Source: SCTD01 sp963784675 (GTDB lineage Bacteria; Actinomycetota; Actinomycetes; Mycobacteriales; SCTD01). From it: 64,000 bases of DNA. Location: positions 310,001-374,000 of the forward strand of contig CAWASE010000001.1 in NCBI GenBank assembly GCA_963784675.1, given 5' to 3'. Positions 15,255 to 24,321 of this stretch are shown piece after piece. Position 1 is the stretch's first letter. Each line of letters begins with the position of its first letter. The translations under genes were made by a program, and so were the position numbers. The notes beneath the pieces are model-generated. The model did no database searches and was not told the origin of the DNA. It saw nothing but the letters and a program-made list of their open reading frames with translations.

Positions 15255-17159
15255 TCAGTCGACGACGGCTGCGGGCTCGTCCTCCTGGCGCGCGAACTGG
15301 GTGCGGTACAGCTCGGTGTAGAGCCCGCCGCGCTGCAGCAGCTCCTCGTGCCGGCCGTGCTCGACCACCCGGCCGTCCTCGACCACCAGGATCTGGTCGG
15401 CCTCGCGGACGGTGGAGAGCCGGTGCGCGATGACCAAGGACGTCCGGCCGACCAGCGCGGTCGACAGGGCGCGCTGCACGGCGGCCTCGGACTCGCTGTC
15501 CAGGTGGGCGGTCGCTTCGTCGAGCACGACGATCCCCGGCGCCTTGAGCAGCAGCCGTGCGATCGCCATCCGCTGCTTCTCTCCTCCGGACAGCCGGTAG
15601 CCGCGGTCGCCGACGAGGGTGTCGAGCCCGTCCGGCAGGCTGCGCACCAGTCCCGAGACCTGCGCCGCGGTCAGCGCCGCCCACAGCTCGTCCTCGGTGG
15701 CCGCGGGCGCGGCGTAGAGCAGGTTGGCGCGGATCGAGTCGTGGAACATGTGCGCGTCCTGGGTGACCACGCCGACGGCGTCGCGCAGCGACTGCAGCGT
15801 CACGTCGCGCACGTCGTGCCCGCCGATGCGGACCGCGCCGGCGCCGACGTCGTACATGCGCGTGACGAGCTGGCTGATGGTCGTCTTGCCGGCACCGGAC
15901 GGGCCGACCAACGCCACGAGCTGGCCGGCCTCCGCGCGGAAGGACACCCCGCGCAGCACCACCTGCGACGGCGCGTTGTCCAGCACCGCCACCGACTCCA
16001 GCGAGGCCAGCGACACCTGCGCAGCCGTCGGGTAGGAGAAGACGACGTCGTCCAGCTCCAGCGAGGTCGCCCCGGACGCCAGCACCACGGCGTCGGGCTT
16101 CTCGGTGATCATCGGCTCCAGGTCGAGCACCTCGAAGACGCGCTCGAAGCTGACCAGGGCGGTCATCACGTCGACCCGGACGTTGGACAGCGCGGTGAGC
16201 GGGCCGTAGAGCCGCGTCAGGTAGGCCGCCAGGGCGACGACGGTGCCCACCTGCAGCGAGCCCGAGGCGGCCAGCGTGCCGCCGACCCCGTAGACCATCG
16301 CGGTGGCCAGCGCCGCCACGGTGGTCAGCGAGACGAAGAAGACCCGGCCGTACATGGCGCTGGTGACGCCGATGTCACGGACGCGTCCGGCCTTGTCGCG
16401 AAAGGCCGCCTCCTCGTTCTCCGGACGGCCGAACAGCTTGACGAGCAGTGCCCCGGAGACGTTGAAGCGCTCGGTCATCGAGTTGGTCATCTGCGCGTTC
16501 AGCCCGTAGGACTCGCGCGTGAGCGCCTGCAGCTTGCTGCCGATCAGCTTGGCCGGGATGACGAACACCGGCAGCAGGACCAGCGACAGCAGCGTGATCT
16601 GCCACGACAGCAGCAGCATCGCCGCGAGGGTCAGCACGACGCCGATGACGTTGCTGACCACGCCCGACAGCGTGCCGGTGAACGCGGACTGGGCCCCCAG
16701 GACGTCGTTGTTCAGCCGGCTGATCAGGGCGCCGGTCTGGGTGCGGGTGAAGAAGGCGATCGGCATCTGCGAGATGTGGGTGTACACCTGCGAGCGCATG
16801 TCGTAGATCAGGCCCTCGCCGATGCGGGTGGAGCACCAGCGCGACCACAGCTGCAGCACGGCGTCGACCAGCGCCAGCCCGGCGACCAGCCCGGCCAGCG
16901 CCAGCACCAGCCCGCGGTCGCCCGTCTCGGGCGGGTTGGTACCGATGCCGTCGTCGATGATCTGCTTGAAGATCAGCGGGTTGGCGACCGCGACGAAGGC
17001 CGCGATGACGATGAGCACCAGGAAGATCGTCAGGTCGCGGCGATAGGGCGCGGCGAACCGGGCGATGCGACGCACCGTTCCCTTGGCGAGCTTGGTCTCG
17101 CCCACCGACGGGTCGCGGCGGAAGGACCGCATCATCGAGAACTGGGCCATGTCCTGCAT
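15255..17159 (-). CDS. ABC exporter, fused permease and ATPase
   Basis: A 634-aa half-transporter of the MsbA/MDR type. Six membrane helices occupy about residues 40-330. The nucleotide-binding domain has Walker A GPSGAGKTT near 417-425, the Q-loop VTQD, the signature LSGGEKQRMAIARLLLK near 520, Walker B IVVLDEATAHLD and the H-loop AHRLST. It likely homodimerises to export a lipid, drug or peptide; the substrate is not predictable. The start is ATG 17159 with GGGGG six bases upstream; the ATG at 17150 has only a badly placed site. A bulged hairpin (17226-17276) separates it from the upstream acyl-CoA dehydrogenase gene, so it may have its own promoter in the short gap. Confidence 0.92.
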   Translation of the reverse strand: MQDMAQFSMMRSFRRDPSVGETKLAKGTVRRIARFAAPYRRDLTIFLVLIVIAAFVAVANPLIFKQIIDDGIGTNPPETGDRGLVLALAGLVAGLALVDAVLQLWSRWCSTRIGEGLIYDMRSQVYTHISQMPIAFFTRTQTGALISRLNNDVLGAQSAFTGTLSGVVSNVIGVVLTLAAMLLLSWQITLLSLVLLPVFVIPAKLIGSKLQALTRESYGLNAQMTNSMTERFNVSGALLVKLFGRPENEEAAFRDKAGRVRDIGVTSAMYGRVFFVSLTTVAALATAMVYGVGGTLAASGSLQVGTVVALAAYLTRLYGPLTALSNVRVDVMTALVSFERVFEVLDLEPMITEKPDAVVLASGATSLELDDVVFSYPTAAQVSLASLESVAVLDNAPSQVVLRGVSFRAEAGQLVALVGPSGAGKTTISQLVTRMYDVGAGAVRIGGHDVRDVTLQSLRDAVGVVTQDAHMFHDSIRANLLYAAPAATEDELWAALTAAQVSGLVRSLPDGLDTLVGDRGYRLSGGEKQRMAIARLLLKAPGIVVLDEATAHLDSESEAAVQRALSTALVGRTSLVIAHRLSTVREADQILVVEDGRVVEHGRHEELLQRGGLYTELYRTQFARQEDEPAAVVD

Positions 17160-17225
17160 GTACGGCCCCCTGTTCCTCACGCGCCGGGCACCGTGCCCAC
17201 CGTGCCCACCCGCGCACTCAGGGCC

Positions 17226-17276
17226 CCCGCACGCACGCGGGCCGCCCCTGCCTTCCAGGGACGGCCCGCGTGCGGG
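17226..17276 (-). terminator. GC-rich hairpin after the acyl-CoA dehydrogenase gene
   Basis: A 25-nt left arm (17226-17250) pairs with 17256-17276 around a 5-nt loop, giving about 20 bp with one mismatch and a 4-nt bulge (an extra ACGC). It starts 6 nt past the acyl-CoA dehydrogenase stop on the minus strand and has no U-tract, as is common for actinobacterial terminators. Confidence 0.65.
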
Positions 17277-17281
17277 ATCGG

Positions 17282-18436
17282 CTAGAAGGCGGACAGCCCC
17301 GTCAGCGCGCGGCCGATGATCAGCTGCTGGATCTGCGAGGTGCCCTCGTACAGGGTGGTAACGCGGGCGTCGCGCAGGTACTTCCCGGCGGCGTACTCGT
17401 CGATGTAGCCGTAGCCGCCGTGCGCCTGCACGCAGGCGTTCGCGGCCCGCACCGACATCTCGCTGGCGTAGTACTTCGCCTTGGACGCGGCCAGCGAGTA
17501 GTCCTCGCCGCGGGTCTTCAGGTCTGCGACGCGCCAGGTCAGCAGGCGGGCGCAGTCGACCTCGACGGCGGTGTCGGCGATGAGCGCCTGCACCAGCTGG
17601 TGCGCGGCGACGGCCTTGCCGAACTGCACCCGCTCCTTGGTGTAGGCGACCATCGTGTCCAGCGCCGCCTGGCCCAGGCCGGTGCACGACGCGCCGAGCG
17701 ACATGCGTCCGTCGTTCAGCGCGGTGAGCGCCACCCGGATGCCCTTGCCCTCCTCGCCGCCGAGCAGGGCCTCGGGGCCGACCTTGACGTCGCGCAGGAC
17801 GAGCTCGGCGGTGTCGCACGACCGGAGCCCGAGCTTGCCGTGGATCGCCTTGGCCTCGAAGCCGGGCGTGTCGTTGGGGACGAGGAACGCGCTGACCCCG
17901 CGCGCACCCTCGCCTCCGGTCCGCGCCATGAACAGGGTGACGCCGGCGATCGTGCCGTTCGTGATGAAGATCTTGTTGCCGTTCAGCACGTAGCCGCCAT
18001 CGGCCTGCTTGACCGCGGTGGCCTGCAGGTCGGCGGGGTTGCTGCCGTAGTCGGGCTCGGTGAGCCCGAAGCAGCCGAGCACCTCACCGGTGGCCATCTT
18101 CGGCAGCCACTGCTCCTTCTGCTCCTGCGTGCCCCAACGGTCGATGGAACCGGCCACCAGCCCCAGGTGCACGCTGACGATCGACCGGACGTTGGCGTCA
18201 CCCCGGCCGAGCTCTTCGATGAACAGCACGTAGGACATCGGGTCGCCGCCGCCGCCCCCGAACTCCTCCGGGATGGACAGGCCGATGAAGCCGGTCTCGC
18301 GCAGGCCGTCGAGCGCCTCCTGCGGGAAACGCTCCTCCCGGTCGTTGGCGAGCGACGGCGGAGCGACGACGTCGTCGACCCACTCGCGGACGGCCTTGCG
18401 GACGGCGTCCTGGTCGGACGTGAGACTCAGATCCAT
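17282..18436 (-). CDS. Acyl-CoA dehydrogenase
   Basis: A 384-aa FAD enzyme that introduces a trans-2 double bond into acyl-CoA thioesters in fatty-acid or branched amino-acid breakdown. The family signatures are visible: FGLTEPDYGSNP (FAD/substrate loop), the second signature QAHGGYGYIDEY, and the catalytic glutamate in LYEGTSQIQ near residue 362, the placement of short-chain/isovaleryl-type enzymes. Length is standard. Start is ATG 18436 behind CAGGAGCAC. It stands alone between a small HTH gene and an ABC exporter, so chain-length preference cannot be inferred from neighbours. Confidence 0.92.
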   Translation of the reverse strand: MDLSLTSDQDAVRKAVREWVDDVVAPPSLANDREERFPQEALDGLRETGFIGLSIPEEFGGGGGDPMSYVLFIEELGRGDANVRSIVSVHLGLVAGSIDRWGTQEQKEQWLPKMATGEVLGCFGLTEPDYGSNPADLQATAVKQADGGYVLNGNKIFITNGTIAGVTLFMARTGGEGARGVSAFLVPNDTPGFEAKAIHGKLGLRSCDTAELVLRDVKVGPEALLGGEEGKGIRVALTALNDGRMSLGASCTGLGQAALDTMVAYTKERVQFGKAVAAHQLVQALIADTAVEVDCARLLTWRVADLKTRGEDYSLAASKAKYYASEMSVRAANACVQAHGGYGYIDEYAAGKYLRDARVTTLYEGTSQIQQLIIGRALTGLSAF

Positions 18437-18536
18437 GGAGTGCTCCTGCGGGTCGCGTGCTCAGACGGGGTGGCGGCGGACGTGCTGCCGTCGAGCGTCG
18501 CACTCCCGTCCGGAGCCGGCCAGGGCGGAGGGGTGC

Positions 18537-18746
18537 TCAGGCGCTCTTGCGCCGGGTCGCTCCGCCTCGGCCGCGCATCGAGGCGCCCGACTCGTTGAGC
18601 ATCCGGTGGACGAAGCCGTAGGAGCGGCCGGAGGACTCGGCCAGCAGGCGGATGCTCTCTCCTGCCTCGTACCTGGACTTCAGCGAGTCCGCCAGGGTGT
18701 CGCGAGCATCACCGGTTACTCGACTGCCCTTCTTCAGGTCTGGCAC
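18537..18746 (-). CDS. Small helix-turn-helix protein
   Basis: A 69-aa basic protein starting at GTG 18746 with AAGGAGAAG upstream. Residues about 30-55 form a helix-turn-helix of resolvase/Lsr2-tail type (IRLLAESSGRSYGFVHRML), followed by a short RGRGGATRRKS basic tail. From memory, near-identical small proteins are widespread in Actinobacteria and often sit next to ABC-F genes, as here. A DNA-binding, possibly nucleoid-associated or regulatory, role is inferred from the fold; no target is known. The 139 nt upstream, before the ABC-F stop, hold its promoter region and no other gene. Confidence 0.85.
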   Translation of the reverse strand: MPDLKKGSRVTGDARDTLADSLKSRYEAGESIRLLAESSGRSYGFVHRMLNESGASMRGRGGATRRKSA

Positions 18747-18885
18747 GGCTGACTTCTCCTTCGATGAGGTCCCGGTCGTTCAGGGTCGGTCTGCCCTTGC
18801 CCAAGCCGTCCTCACACAACCTCGAACGTCCGGAGCAATGTCCCTCCGACGGCGCCCATGTGCGGGGCCCGGCACGACCCCTGCG

Positions 18886-20478
18886 TCAGGCCAGCGCGAC
18901 GAGGTCGGCGAAGTCGTCGCTCCACTGGTCCTCGACCCCGTCGGGCAGCAGCAGCACCTTCTCGGGCTGGAGCGCGAGCACGGCGCCCTCGTCGTGGGTG
19001 ACCAGCACCACCGCACCCTTGTAGGTGGCGAGCGCGCCGAGCACCTCTTCGCGGCTGGCGGGGTCCAGGTTGTTGGTCGGCTCGTCCAGCAGCAGCACGT
19101 TGGCGCCGGAGACGACCAGGGTGGCCAGCGCCAGCCGCGTCTTCTCCCCGCCGGACAGCGTCCCGGCGCTCTGGTGCACGACGTCCCCGCTGAACAGGAA
19201 CGACCCGAGCACGCGGCGCGCCTCGGGCTCGGCGAGGTCGGGGCTGGCGGAGCGCATGTTCTCCAGCACGGTGCGGTCGGTGTCCAGGGTGTCGTGCTCC
19301 TGCGCGTAGTAGCCCAGCCGGAGCCCGTGGCCGGGCAGCACCTCGCCGGTGTCGGGCTGCTCGGTGCCCGACAGCACCCGGAGCAGCGTCGTCTTGCCGG
19401 CGCCGTTGAGCCCGAGCACGACGACCCGCGCCCCTCGGTCGATGGCCAGGTCGACGTCCATGAAGATCTCGAGCGAACCGTAGGACTTGCTCAGCCCCTG
19501 CGCGGTGAGCGGCGTCCGACCGCAGGGGGCCGGCTCCGGGAAGCGCAGCTTGGCCACGCGGTCGACGGCCCGCTCGCCCTCGACGCCCGCCAGCAGCTTC
19601 TCGGCGCGCTTGAACATGCCCTGCGCCGCCTTGGCCTTGGTGGCCTTGGCCCGCATCTTCTCCGCCTGGGCGTTGAGCACGCCCGCCTGCTTCTCGGCGT
19701 TCATCCGCTCGCGCTTGCGGCGCTTCTCGTCGGTCTCGCGCTGCGCCAGGTAGGTCTTCCAGCCGACGTTGTACTGGTCCAGCGCGGCCCGGTTGGCGTC
19801 GAGGTGGAAGACCTTGTTCACGACGGCCTCGAGCAGCTCGACGTCGTGGCTGATGACGATCAGGCCGCCGGCGTGCTTCTGCAGGTAGCCGCGCAACCAG
19901 ACGATGCTGTCGGCGTCCAGGTGGTTGGTGGGCTCGTCCAGCAGCAAGGTGCTGGCGTCGGAGAACAGGATCCGGGCCAGCTCGATGCGACGACGCTGTC
20001 CGCCGGACAGCGTGCCCAACGTCTGCTCCAGCGCGCGCTCCGGCAGCCCGAGGTTGCTGCAGATGCGGGCGGCCTCGGCCTCGGCGGCGTACCCGCCGAG
20101 GGCGGTGAAGCGCTCCTCCAGGCGGCCGTAGCGCTCCAGCACGTCGGCGTCCTCGGGCCGCTCGGCGACCTGCAGCTGCACCTTCTCCAGGTTGCGCATG
20201 ATCTCGTCCAGGCCGCGCGCGGACAGCACCCGGTCGCGCGCCAGCACGTCCAGGTCGCCGGTACGGGGGTCCTGCGGCAGGTAGCCGACGGGGGCGCTGT
20301 GGGTGATCGAGCCCCCCGCCGGCAGCGTCTGCTTGGCCAGCGTCTTGGTCAGCGTCGTCTTGCCCGCGCCGTTGCGGCCCACCAGCCCGATCCGGTCACC
20401 GGGCTGGACCCGGAAGGTGACGCCGTCCAGCAGCAGCCGCGCGCCGGCGCGCAGCTCGACGTCCTGGACGGTGATCAC
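18886..20478 (-). CDS. ABC-F family ATPase (ribosome-associated, Uup/EttA-like)
   Basis: A 530-aa soluble protein with two ABC ATPase domains and no membrane segments. The first domain has Walker A GRNGAGKTT near residues 34-42 and signature LSGGQRRRIELARIL. A charged, Lys/Arg-rich linker (about 240-295, with repeated KAKA-type residues) is the P-site tRNA interaction motif of ABC-F proteins. The second domain has Walker A GLNGAGKTT near 355 and LSGGEKTRLALATLV. Such proteins bind the ribosomal E site and act in translation control or antibiotic resistance. Start is GTG 20478 with AGGAG at good spacing. Confidence 0.93.
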   Translation of the reverse strand: MITVQDVELRAGARLLLDGVTFRVQPGDRIGLVGRNGAGKTTLTKTLAKQTLPAGGSITHSAPVGYLPQDPRTGDLDVLARDRVLSARGLDEIMRNLEKVQLQVAERPEDADVLERYGRLEERFTALGGYAAEAEAARICSNLGLPERALEQTLGTLSGGQRRRIELARILFSDASTLLLDEPTNHLDADSIVWLRGYLQKHAGGLIVISHDVELLEAVVNKVFHLDANRAALDQYNVGWKTYLAQRETDEKRRKRERMNAEKQAGVLNAQAEKMRAKATKAKAAQGMFKRAEKLLAGVEGERAVDRVAKLRFPEPAPCGRTPLTAQGLSKSYGSLEIFMDVDLAIDRGARVVVLGLNGAGKTTLLRVLSGTEQPDTGEVLPGHGLRLGYYAQEHDTLDTDRTVLENMRSASPDLAEPEARRVLGSFLFSGDVVHQSAGTLSGGEKTRLALATLVVSGANVLLLDEPTNNLDPASREEVLGALATYKGAVVLVTHDEGAVLALQPEKVLLLPDGVEDQWSDDFADLVALA

Positions 20479-20659
20479 GGGGTGCTCCTACGGGGATCGA
20501 CGGGACGGGCGGCAGCTCGCCGCGGCTTGGTCGTCCTGAGGCTCAGTCCGTCGTCGAAGGCACGGCCTCAGGATACGGGTCCTGCCGTCGGGCCGAGCCG
20601 GGCCACGACGAGGTGCCCAGCGGGTGTGGCCGGGCGTCTCCCGGGTGAGACCCTGCGGC

Positions 20660-21547
20660 ATGGACTTCGACGACAACGCGCGCCTGGACACCTCCCAGGT
20701 CAGCGACCAGCGGGGCCGGCGCGGCGGCGGTGGCCGCGGGGTCGCGCTCGGCGGCGGCGGCCTCGGCATCGTGGGGCTGATCATCGCGGCGCTGCTCGGC
20801 ATCAACCCGGGCGACCTGACCGGTGGCGGCACCGACAGCGTCGGCACCTACCGCGACGGCGGCGCGGCCGTCAGCACCTCCGACCTGGCCTCGCGCTGCC
20901 GGACCGGCGCCGACGCCGACCGCGACGAGGACTGCCGGATCGTGGGCATCGTCAACAGCATCCAGAGCTACTGGCAGGGCGCCCTGCAGGACTACACGCC
21001 GGCGAGCACCGAGCTGTTCACCGGCCAGACGAGCACCGGGTGCGGCAACGCCACGTCCGCCGTCGGGCCGTTCTACTGTCCGCCGGACGAGGGCGTCTAC
21101 ATCGACCTGGGCTTCTTCGACGAGCTGCGCACCACCTACGGCGCGCAGGGCGGCGACTTCGCGCAGGCCTACGTCCTGGCGCACGAGTACGGCCACCACA
21201 TCCAGAACCTGACCGGTACCAGTGCGAAGGTGCAGCGCTCGGGCGCCCAGGAGGGCCCGAACTCCGGCTCGGTGCGCCTGGAGCTGCAGGCCGACTGCTA
21301 CGCCGGCGTCTGGGCGGCGAACGCCGCCCGAGACGGTTTCCTCACCTTCGACGACACCGACATCGACGAGGGCCTGTCGGCCGCCGCCGCAGTCGGCGAC
21401 GACCGCATCCAGGAGAAGAGCAGCGGCCGGGTCGACCCGGAGTCGTGGACGCACGGTTCGGCCGCCAACCGGCAGAAGTGGTTCCGCGCCGGGCTGAAGA
21501 ACGGACGTCCGGGCGACTGCGACACCTTCTCCGTCCCGACGGTCTGA
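20660..21547 (+). CDS. Neutral zinc metallopeptidase (YpfJ-like), membrane-anchored
   Basis: A 295-aa protein of the putative neutral zinc metallopeptidase family (Pfam zinc_peptidase type). One membrane helix follows a Gly-rich cytoplasmic start (about residues 34-50). The catalytic motif HEYGHH has H175, E176 and H179, and the later EL-x-ADCYAG segment supplies the expected downstream Glu/Asp. Start ATG 20660 is preferred over upstream frames, which lack ribosome-binding sites. It is transcribed divergently from the ABC-F gene and ends against phoD-like, with an inverted repeat between. Substrate is unknown for the family. It is unrelated to the M50 protease at the left edge. Confidence 0.88.
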   Translation: MDFDDNARLDTSQVSDQRGRRGGGGRGVALGGGGLGIVGLIIAALLGINPGDLTGGGTDSVGTYRDGGAAVSTSDLASRCRTGADADRDEDCRIVGIVNSIQSYWQGALQDYTPASTELFTGQTSTGCGNATSAVGPFYCPPDEGVYIDLGFFDELRTTYGAQGGDFAQAYVLAHEYGHHIQNLTGTSAKVQRSGAQEGPNSGSVRLELQADCYAGVWAANAARDGFLTFDDTDIDEGLSAAAAVGDDRIQEKSSGRVDPESWTHGSAANRQKWFRAGLKNGRPGDCDTFSVPTV

Positions 21548-21555
21548 CGGGCTGA

Positions 21556-21613
21556 CGGACGCCCTGCAGATCCTCGTCCGCCAGGACGCAGCGCTGCGGG
21601 CCTAGGGCGTCCG
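21556..21613. terminator. Inverted repeat between convergent genes
   Basis: CGGACGCCCT (21556-21565) is perfectly complementary to AGGGCGTCCG (21604-21613). A smaller CGTCC/GGACG hairpin sits inside the 38-nt loop. It lies between the convergent zinc-peptidase and PhoD-like genes and overlaps the latter's stop codon, so a bidirectional terminator is plausible. Confidence 0.4.
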
Positions 21614-23275
21614 GCTGCTCTGGGACTGACCATCCAGGCGAAGCTCCAGTCGCGCCTCGAGCACGGCCCGGTCGCCGTCCAGCCGCGCGTGCAGCAGGGT
21701 GAGCTCGGCGGCGCGACCGCGCAGCTGCAGCAGCCCGAGGCCGTTGCCCTGGAACGGGCCGTGCGACAGCTGCCAGTCGACCTCGGGGCGTCCGATCCCC
21801 ACGCTGCGGGCCAGCAGCCGGCCCAGGGCGCGAGCCGGCGCGGAGCCGGCGAAGGCGAAGCCCCGCTGCACGCTGCGCGGCACGGCGTTGCGCAGCGGTG
21901 AGCTGACGATCTGCAGCACCCGGCTCTGGACCGGCTCGGGGTAGTCGACCGGGGCGACGTAGGAGTGGTGGACATCGCCAGACAGCATCAGCACCGTCGC
22001 CGGCGCCGTGCCGAACCGCCCCCGTCCGACCTCGCCCAGCCGCCCGACGAGCCGGGTGAAGGAGTCCGGGAAGGCCGCCCAGTGCTCCAGGTCGACGGCC
22101 TGCCGGACCTTCTCGCCGAACCCGGTGACGCGCTCGCCCCAGGCGCCGGAAGTCAGCGCTGCGTCCCAGCGCTCGAGGTCGTGCAGCGACCGCTCCAGCA
22201 CCACCGGCAGGCTGCTGGCGACCAGCAGGTGGTCGACCCCGCCGCACAGCGCGTCCTCGATCAGCGCCCACTCGTCGTCGCTGACCATCTTGCGGTCGCG
22301 CTCGTCCAGCACGCGTCCGGAGCGGGTGTCGACCACCACCAGGGTCGCCGGGCCCAGGTCGCGCACGTAGCTCCAGCGGATGAGGGTGCCGCCGTCGACC
22401 TCGTCGTCGGCGGTCTTGGCGTACTGGCGCAGGGCATTGCTGCCGTCGCGACAGACTGCGCGGAGCACGCCCTCCTGGGCGACCCGCTCCGGCGACAGGT
22501 TGCCCAGGTGCTGGTACACCCAGTAGGACATGTAGGCCCCGACGATCCGCGCCGGCCACCACGGCACCTGCCGCATCTGCTCGCGCCACGCCGCCGAGGT
22601 GTTCCAGTCGTCGCGGACGTCGTGGTCGTCGAAGATCATCGCCGACGGGACGGTCGACAGCAGCCAGCGCACCTCGTCGTCGGACCAGGAGTCGTGGTAG
22701 AGCCAGGTGTACTCCTCGAAGTCGGCGATCTCCTGCACCGGCTCGCTGTCGGCGCCGCGGCGCTCGATCTGCCGTTCGCGCACCCGCGGCGAGAGCCCCT
22801 CGTCGGCGTAGACCTGGTCGCCCAGGTGCAGCAGCAGGTCCGGCAGGTTGCGCGTCCCGGCCTGCAGCGCGAGCGACAGCGCGTGCAGCGCGTCGACGCC
22901 GACGCCGTCCTCGTGCTGGTCCGGGGTGAGCGTGTAGGGCAGTACGTGCGGACGGTCGGTGCGGCACGAGCCGAACACGACGTCCAAGGTGTCGTCCTCG
23001 CGCAGCGTGCGCAGCCGAGGTGCGGGGCGGGGGTCTGCGGGCAGCGGCCACGCCGTCGATCCGTCGAGCGTGACGGAGTACGGCTCGTCGAAGCCTGGCG
23101 GCAGCCCGTCGACCACCAGGTAGCCGAAGTGGTGGCCGTCGATCTCGAAGGTCTGGGTCGTGCGGTCCAGCACCCCGACCTCGGCCGGCGCCGAGGTCTC
23201 CACCCACACGCACGCGGTGGTCCGGTCTGCGTACCGCAGCACCGGACCCAGGACGAGCGTCGCCTCGGTGGTCAC
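21602..23275 (-). CDS. PhoD-like metallophosphoesterase
   Basis: A 557-aa protein of the PhoD/alkaline phosphatase D superfamily. An N-terminal beta-domain (about residues 1-95) precedes a metallophosphoesterase core. The core carries FGSCRTD near 104, LHLGDQVYAD near 150, FDDHDVRDDWN near 213 and LSGDVHHSYVA near 428, which together supply the two-metal site. No Tat or Sec signal is visible, unlike classical PhoD, so it may be cytoplasmic or exported by another route. Start is GTG 23275 with AGGAGCG upstream. It may act on phosphodiesters or wall polymers, but the substrate is unknown. Confidence 0.85.
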   Translation of the reverse strand: MTTEATLVLGPVLRYADRTTACVWVETSAPAEVGVLDRTTQTFEIDGHHFGYLVVDGLPPGFDEPYSVTLDGSTAWPLPADPRPAPRLRTLREDDTLDVVFGSCRTDRPHVLPYTLTPDQHEDGVGVDALHALSLALQAGTRNLPDLLLHLGDQVYADEGLSPRVRERQIERRGADSEPVQEIADFEEYTWLYHDSWSDDEVRWLLSTVPSAMIFDDHDVRDDWNTSAAWREQMRQVPWWPARIVGAYMSYWVYQHLGNLSPERVAQEGVLRAVCRDGSNALRQYAKTADDEVDGGTLIRWSYVRDLGPATLVVVDTRSGRVLDERDRKMVSDDEWALIEDALCGGVDHLLVASSLPVVLERSLHDLERWDAALTSGAWGERVTGFGEKVRQAVDLEHWAAFPDSFTRLVGRLGEVGRGRFGTAPATVLMLSGDVHHSYVAPVDYPEPVQSRVLQIVSSPLRNAVPRSVQRGFAFAGSAPARALGRLLARSVGIGRPEVDWQLSHGPFQGNGLGLLQLRGRAAELTLLHARLDGDRAVLEARLELRLDGQSQSSRTP

Positions 23276-23345
23276 GCAGCGCTCCTGCCCGTCGTGGCCC
23301 AGATCACTCTGCGCGGGAGGTGGCTGCGCTCGACGGGTCGACCGG

Positions 23346-23795
23346 TCAGACGTTGAAGCCGAGCGCCCGCAGCTGGTCGCGCCCGTCGTCGGTGATCTTG
23401 TCCGGGCCCCACGGCGGCATCCAGACCCAGTTGATGCGGACGTCGTCGACCAGCGGCGCCAGCGCCGCCCGGGTCTGGTCCTCGATGACGTCGGTCAGCG
23501 GGCACGCAGCGCTCGTCAGGGTCATGTCCAGCGTGACGGTGTTGTCCTCGTGCACCTGGTTGCCGTAGAGCAGCCCGAGGTCGACGACGTTGATGCCCAG
23601 CTCGGGGTCGACGACGTCCTTCATCGCCTCGGTGATGTCGTCCTCGCTGGCCCGTTGCTTCGGGGTGTCCGCCGCCGTCGGGGTCGACAGCACGGGTGCG
23701 GACGCCACGGCGGCCGGATCGGTACCGGTGTCCATGACGTCGGACTCCGGTGCGGTCGTGACGGTGCTGGTCGCGCTGAGGTCGGTGTCGGTCAT
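23346..23795 (-). CDS. sufT: SufT-like Fe-S assembly factor (MIP18/PaaD, DUF59)
   Basis: A 149-aa protein with a Thr/Ala/Ser-rich N-terminus (about residues 1-45) followed by a MIP18/DUF59 domain: MKDVVDPELGINVVDLGLLYG, then the conserved TSAACPLTD cysteine region and WMPPWGPDKITDDGRDQL. Such proteins help mature Fe-S enzymes. It closes the suf operon, 76 nt after sufU; start ATG 23795 has GGAGG six bases upstream. The long low-complexity leader is unusual compared with ~100-aa homologues but is common in high-GC actinobacteria. Confidence 0.9.
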   Translation of the reverse strand: MTDTDLSATSTVTTAPESDVMDTGTDPAAVASAPVLSTPTAADTPKQRASEDDITEAMKDVVDPELGINVVDLGLLYGNQVHEDNTVTLDMTLTSAACPLTDVIEDQTRAALAPLVDDVRINWVWMPPWGPDKITDDGRDQLRALGFNV

Positions 23796-23871
23796 GCGAG
23801 GCCTCCGGGGCGTCGGTCGTGCGGGTGGTCGGCGGTCTTACGGTTGGTGGCGGCAGGCATCACGGCGTCGG

Positions 23872-24321
23872 TCAGGTCTGCTGCTGCTGCTGCGCTGTGG
23901 CCTGCGCGGTGGCGTCCTTCCAGGCCATCCAGCCCAGCAGCGCGCACTTCACGCGCGCCGGGTACTTCGATACCCCGGCGAAGGCGACGCCGTCCTCGAG
24001 CACGTCCTCGTCCGGCTCCATCGTGCCGCGGCTCTGCATGAGCTGGAGGAACGCGTCGGCCGTCGTCAGCGCCTCGGCGACCGGCTTGCCGAGCACGAGC
24101 TCGGTCATGACCGACGTGCTCGCCTGGCTGATCGAGCAGCCCTGGCCGTCGTAGGAGACGTCCTGCACGACGCCGTCGACGACCTTCACGCGCAGCGTGA
24201 CCTCGTCCCCGCAGGTGGGGTTGACGTGGTGCACCTCGGCGTCGAACGGGGCACGAAGGCCCTTGTTCTTGGGGTTCTTGTAGTGATCCAGGATGATCTC
24301 CTGGTACAGGGAGTCGCTCAT
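23872..24321 (-). CDS. sufU: Fe-S assembly sulfurtransferase/zinc protein SufU
   Basis: A 149-aa protein of the SufU family. SufU accepts sulfur from the SufS cysteine desulfurase through a zinc-exchange mechanism. Zinc ligands are visible as C37, D39, C62 and C126, and the SufU-type insert between C62 and C126 is present. The C-terminus ends in a Gln-rich stretch. Its ATG at 24321 overlaps the sufS TGA (ATGA), so the pair is coupled and made in matched amounts. Confidence 0.95.
   Translation of the reverse strand: MSDSLYQEIILDHYKNPKNKGLRAPFDAEVHHVNPTCGDEVTLRVKVVDGVVQDVSYDGQGCSISQASTSVMTELVLGKPVAEALTTADAFLQLMQSRGTMEPDEDVLEDGVAFAGVSKYPARVKCALLGWMAWKDATAQATAQQQQQT

Noticed and set aside
20660..21547. 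A second protease belonging to the left-edge peptide system
   Set aside because: Different family (HEYGHH neutral zinc peptidase), 17 kb away, with no peptide genes next to it.
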